Assembly: GCA_022428035.1 (NCBI GenBank)
Contig: JAKMDG010000042.1
Span: 1-7,839 of the forward strand
Direction of reading: 5' to 3'
Length of the DNA stretch: 7,839 nucleotides
Origin: Longimicrobiales bacterium
GTDB taxonomy: Bacteria; Gemmatimonadota; Gemmatimonadetes; Longimicrobiales; Gaopeijiaceae
The notes below the pieces were generated by a model. That model did not search any database, was not told the origin of the DNA, and worked only from the letters and a program-made list of their open reading frames with translations. The position numbers and the translations under genes were made by a program. This document shows, in pieces, positions 5,988 to 7,839 of this stretch. Position 1 is the first letter of the stretch, and each line of letters begins with the position of its first letter.

Positions 5988-7541
5988 ATGCAGCAGCCTG
6001 AGAACCAGATCTCCCGAAGAACCGCGCTCAAGATTGTAGCGGCGGGCGGAGCCGGTATGGCTTTGGGGTGCGGTTTTGAGGGTGAGTTGTCGAATGCACA
6101 GGCCATCCCACAGGAGGCTCTCGAAATGTCGAATGAGACATGGTTTGCCCAGCGGGCCTGGAGCGTCAGCGCGAACAAGGTCCTGCCGGGGCCTGACGGT
6201 TCATCGACAACCGTCACGAGTCTGGCGGAGAGCATCCATCGGCCACGGTCGGCCGAGGAGATTGCTGCGCTTGTGAAGGCTCTTCCCCCCGAGACCCCGA
6301 TCGCCTGTGTCTGCGGCGGGCACGAGTCCTCGGGAGCTGCCCTGGTCGCGGACCACGGCGCGGTGGTCTTCGACCTGGTCGAGCTCAAGGGGATCGCGTT
6401 CGAGGAGAGCGGTGGTGAGCGACGCGTCACGGTGGGATCCGGTGTCGTCTTCCGTGAACTCGTCGAGGCGGTCCGTGAGCAGGGCGGGGCTCTGCCTGTG
6501 GCGACGGGCCCTGGAGTCGGGGTCGTGGGCTACGCCCTCAATGGCGGACTCAGCAGCTATTTCTCGCGCAGGCTCGGGCTGCTTGGGCAGCGAGCCGTGA
6601 GGATGACCGTCGTGATGGCCGACGGGACTCTGCGGACTCTGACGCCGGAGGATGAGCTCTTCACGCACATGCTGGGCGCGGGTAGCGCCCTGGCCATCGT
6701 GGCTGACATGACCTTCCGCCTGGCCGATGCCCGAGCGGTCAAGGGTGCCGAGCAGCTCATCTTCGGGTTCGAGGAACGTGGACAGGCGGTCGAGTTTTCG
6801 CGCGCGGCCATGCAGTTCATGAAGGAGGCTGTGATCCCGAACGAGTCGGTTTCGCTCGAGCTCGTGGTGACCGGGACCAACGCGCTGGTCCTGACCACGG
6901 TGTTCTACGACTCGTTCATGGGCGACACCGGTGAATTCGTGGAGCCCCTCCGTGCGCTGGCAGGCTCCAAGAAGCTGCCCACCCTCGCGGATGCCCACTG
7001 GAGCTCGTGGTACGAGGCCGCCGCAGCGCTCTGGCCGGTGATCGCCGAGCAGAAAGGCAGCCCGCTCGCGACGAGCTACCACTGTGCCGGAACGCCCGCC
7101 AGCCCTGACGACGAGGTGCTCGACTTCGTCGCGGACGTCATGGTCGGAGAGGCCCCGCTCGAAGAGGCAGAGATGTCGATCATCGAGATCCGCACCTTGG
7201 GTGGAGCGGCCCAGAGGGGACCTCGCATCCCCACGGGTAACTGCGCGCACGCCTTCTTCGTCGATCTGATCACGCTCTACGACTCGAGCCTCAAGACCCC
7301 CGCCGAGCGCCAGGCGATCGTGAACCTCACGAACAGCGTGGTCGATCGTTCGCGCGCCGTGGCCGGACTCGGGGTCGACTTCAGTGGCACCCACTCGCAG
7401 GCCGACGACGTCGGTCGGTCGGCCGTCGCAGCGGAGATCTTCGGGTCCGGCGCGATGGCCGAAGCCGTGTCGGCAGTAAAGACGCGGGTCGACCCGGCGA
7501 ACCGGTTCCGATTCCATCCCTTCGCCAAGTTCCTTGGCTGA
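5988..7541 (+). CDS. Tat-exported FAD-linked oxidase, berberine-bridge-enzyme type
   Basis: A 517-aa flavin oxidoreductase of the FAD_binding_4 (PCMH) plus BBE type. These enzymes oxidise alcohols, sugars or alkaloid-like substrates with O2 or another acceptor; the substrate here is unknown. From the ATG at 5988, S-R-R-T-A-L-K (9-15) is a twin-arginine motif followed by a hydrophobic run. Cys28 in MALGC is near a lipobox but has Ala at -3. The FAD domain spans about 75-245. CGGHESSG (109-116) matches the family's SGGH motif, so His112 is the probable 8-alpha-histidyl FAD link. In the second motif, TGPGVGVVGY (173-182), Gly174 replaces the usual flavin-linking Cys and Tyr182 the usual His. The C-terminal VDPANRFRFHPF (about 502-513) is the BBE tail. 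An in-frame ATG at 5898 would add 30 residues with lower third-position GC; neither start has a good ribosome site, and 5988 gives the normal Tat n-region. Export to the cell surface or periplasm is inferred. Confidence 0.9.
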   Translation: MQQPENQISRRTALKIVAAGGAGMALGCGFEGELSNAQAIPQEALEMSNETWFAQRAWSVSANKVLPGPDGSSTTVTSLAESIHRPRSAEEIAALVKALPPETPIACVCGGHESSGAALVADHGAVVFDLVELKGIAFEESGGERRVTVGSGVVFRELVEAVREQGGALPVATGPGVGVVGYALNGGLSSYFSRRLGLLGQRAVRMTVVMADGTLRTLTPEDELFTHMLGAGSALAIVADMTFRLADARAVKGAEQLIFGFEERGQAVEFSRAAMQFMKEAVIPNESVSLELVVTGTNALVLTTVFYDSFMGDTGEFVEPLRALAGSKKLPTLADAHWSSWYEAAAALWPVIAEQKGSPLATSYHCAGTPASPDDEVLDFVADVMVGEAPLEEAEMSIIEIRTLGGAAQRGPRIPTGNCAHAFFVDLITLYDSSLKTPAERQAIVNLTNSVVDRSRAVAGLGVDFSGTHSQADDVGRSAVAAEIFGSGAMAEAVSAVKTRVDPANRFRFHPFAKFLG

Positions 7542-7801
7542 CTGCGCGCGGCCTCACTTGGTCAAAAGAGAGTGGACGACGGATTGAGGGGCGTATGGGT
7601 AGTCGTCGCGCAGGCTGCGCCTGAGCCGTAACGCCGCGGCGACTCCCGCACTCGAGGTTCCGTGCCCTGCGTACCCAGGATCACCGTATTCGTCCGGGTG
7701 CCGGCGTGCTGTCAGCCACACCTGGCCCCATATTCCGCGGGTCGCACGCGCGCTTACCCGGGCCACGACCACCCCCTTCTCTCGTGCCAGCACACCACAT
7801 C
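7542..7801. other. Gap between the FAD-oxidase gene and the next gene
   Basis: This stretch has no gene I can support. It holds a 5-bp hairpin with a 3-nt loop (GCGCA, GGC, TGCGC; 7608-7620) that might end the oxidase transcript, though no T-run follows. A 79-codon minus-strand frame (GTG at 7793, ends 7554) fills most of it but has no ribosome site; it is discussed under findings. The promoter of the gene starting at 7802 should lie here. Confidence 0.4.
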
Positions 7802-7839
7802 ATGCGACCGCTGCTCCTCTCACTTCTCCTGCTCGGCCC
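7802..7839 (+). CDS. Start of a secreted or membrane protein gene, 3' partial
   Basis: The ATG at 7802 opens a frame reading MRPLLLSLLLLG to the right edge. A short basic n-region (Arg2) followed by an uninterrupted leucine-rich core is the classic beginning of a Sec signal peptide or signal anchor. No strong Shine-Dalgarno is visible (upstream CACACCACATC), so the start rests on the signal-like translation alone. It is on the same strand as the FAD oxidase, 260 bp downstream. Only 12 codons are visible, so nothing can be said about its function. Confidence 0.5.
   Translation, partial: MRPLLLSLLLLG

Noticed and set aside
6201..7517. 438-codon open frame on the minus strand inside the FAD-oxidase gene
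   Set aside because: It is antisense to a clearly homologous flavoprotein, rich in His, Arg and Asp with no domain, and typical of shadow frames in GC-rich genes.

Overview
The window is a GC-rich stretch of bacterial chromosome. High GC at third codon positions, a Tat-exported flavoprotein, a prohibitin-like SPFH protein and a Thermotoga-type CorA would all suit a soil or marine Gemmatimonadota-like or similar high-GC lineage. No marker here fixes the phylum, so that is a weak inference. There is no rRNA, tRNA, CRISPR array, insertion sequence or phage gene that I can recognise.

Layout. (1) Positions 1-2042, plus strand: the 3' part of a large P-loop (AAA+/STAND-like) ATPase gene that enters from the left edge. 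Its Walker A motif lacks the lysine. (2) Positions 2077-3207, minus strand: corA, a Mg2+/divalent cation channel, convergent with the ATPase gene. (3) Positions 3208-3424: a divergent intergenic region that must hold the promoters of corA and mscS. (4) Positions 3425-4297, plus strand: a small MscS-type mechanosensitive channel. (5) Positions 4298-4793: about 500 bp without a convincing intact gene. It carries a patch with coding-like composition and two clear inverted repeats. (6) Positions 4794-5693, plus strand: a prohibitin/SPFH membrane protein. (7) Positions 5694-5987: a gap with no confident gene. (8) Positions 5988-7541 (or from 5898), plus strand: a Tat-exported FAD-linked oxidase of the berberine-bridge-enzyme (BBE) type. 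(9) Positions 7542-7801: a gap. (10) From 7802: the first codons of a plus-strand gene with a signal-peptide-like start, cut by the right edge.

How the genes may work together. CorA, MscS and the prohibitin-like protein all act at the inner membrane, in ion flux, turgor release and membrane-domain scaffolding. Their clustering beside a regulatory-looking ATPase suggests a membrane or osmotic stress neighbourhood. The strands alternate and the gaps are large, so this is not one operon, and a joint function is inference from proximity only. The FAD oxidase and the secreted protein downstream look like a separate unit acting outside the cytoplasmic membrane. The most unusual points are the lysine-less P-loop, the loss of the second flavin-anchoring residue in the oxidase, the two N-terminal membrane segments of the SPFH protein, and the structured leader upstream of the SPFH gene.
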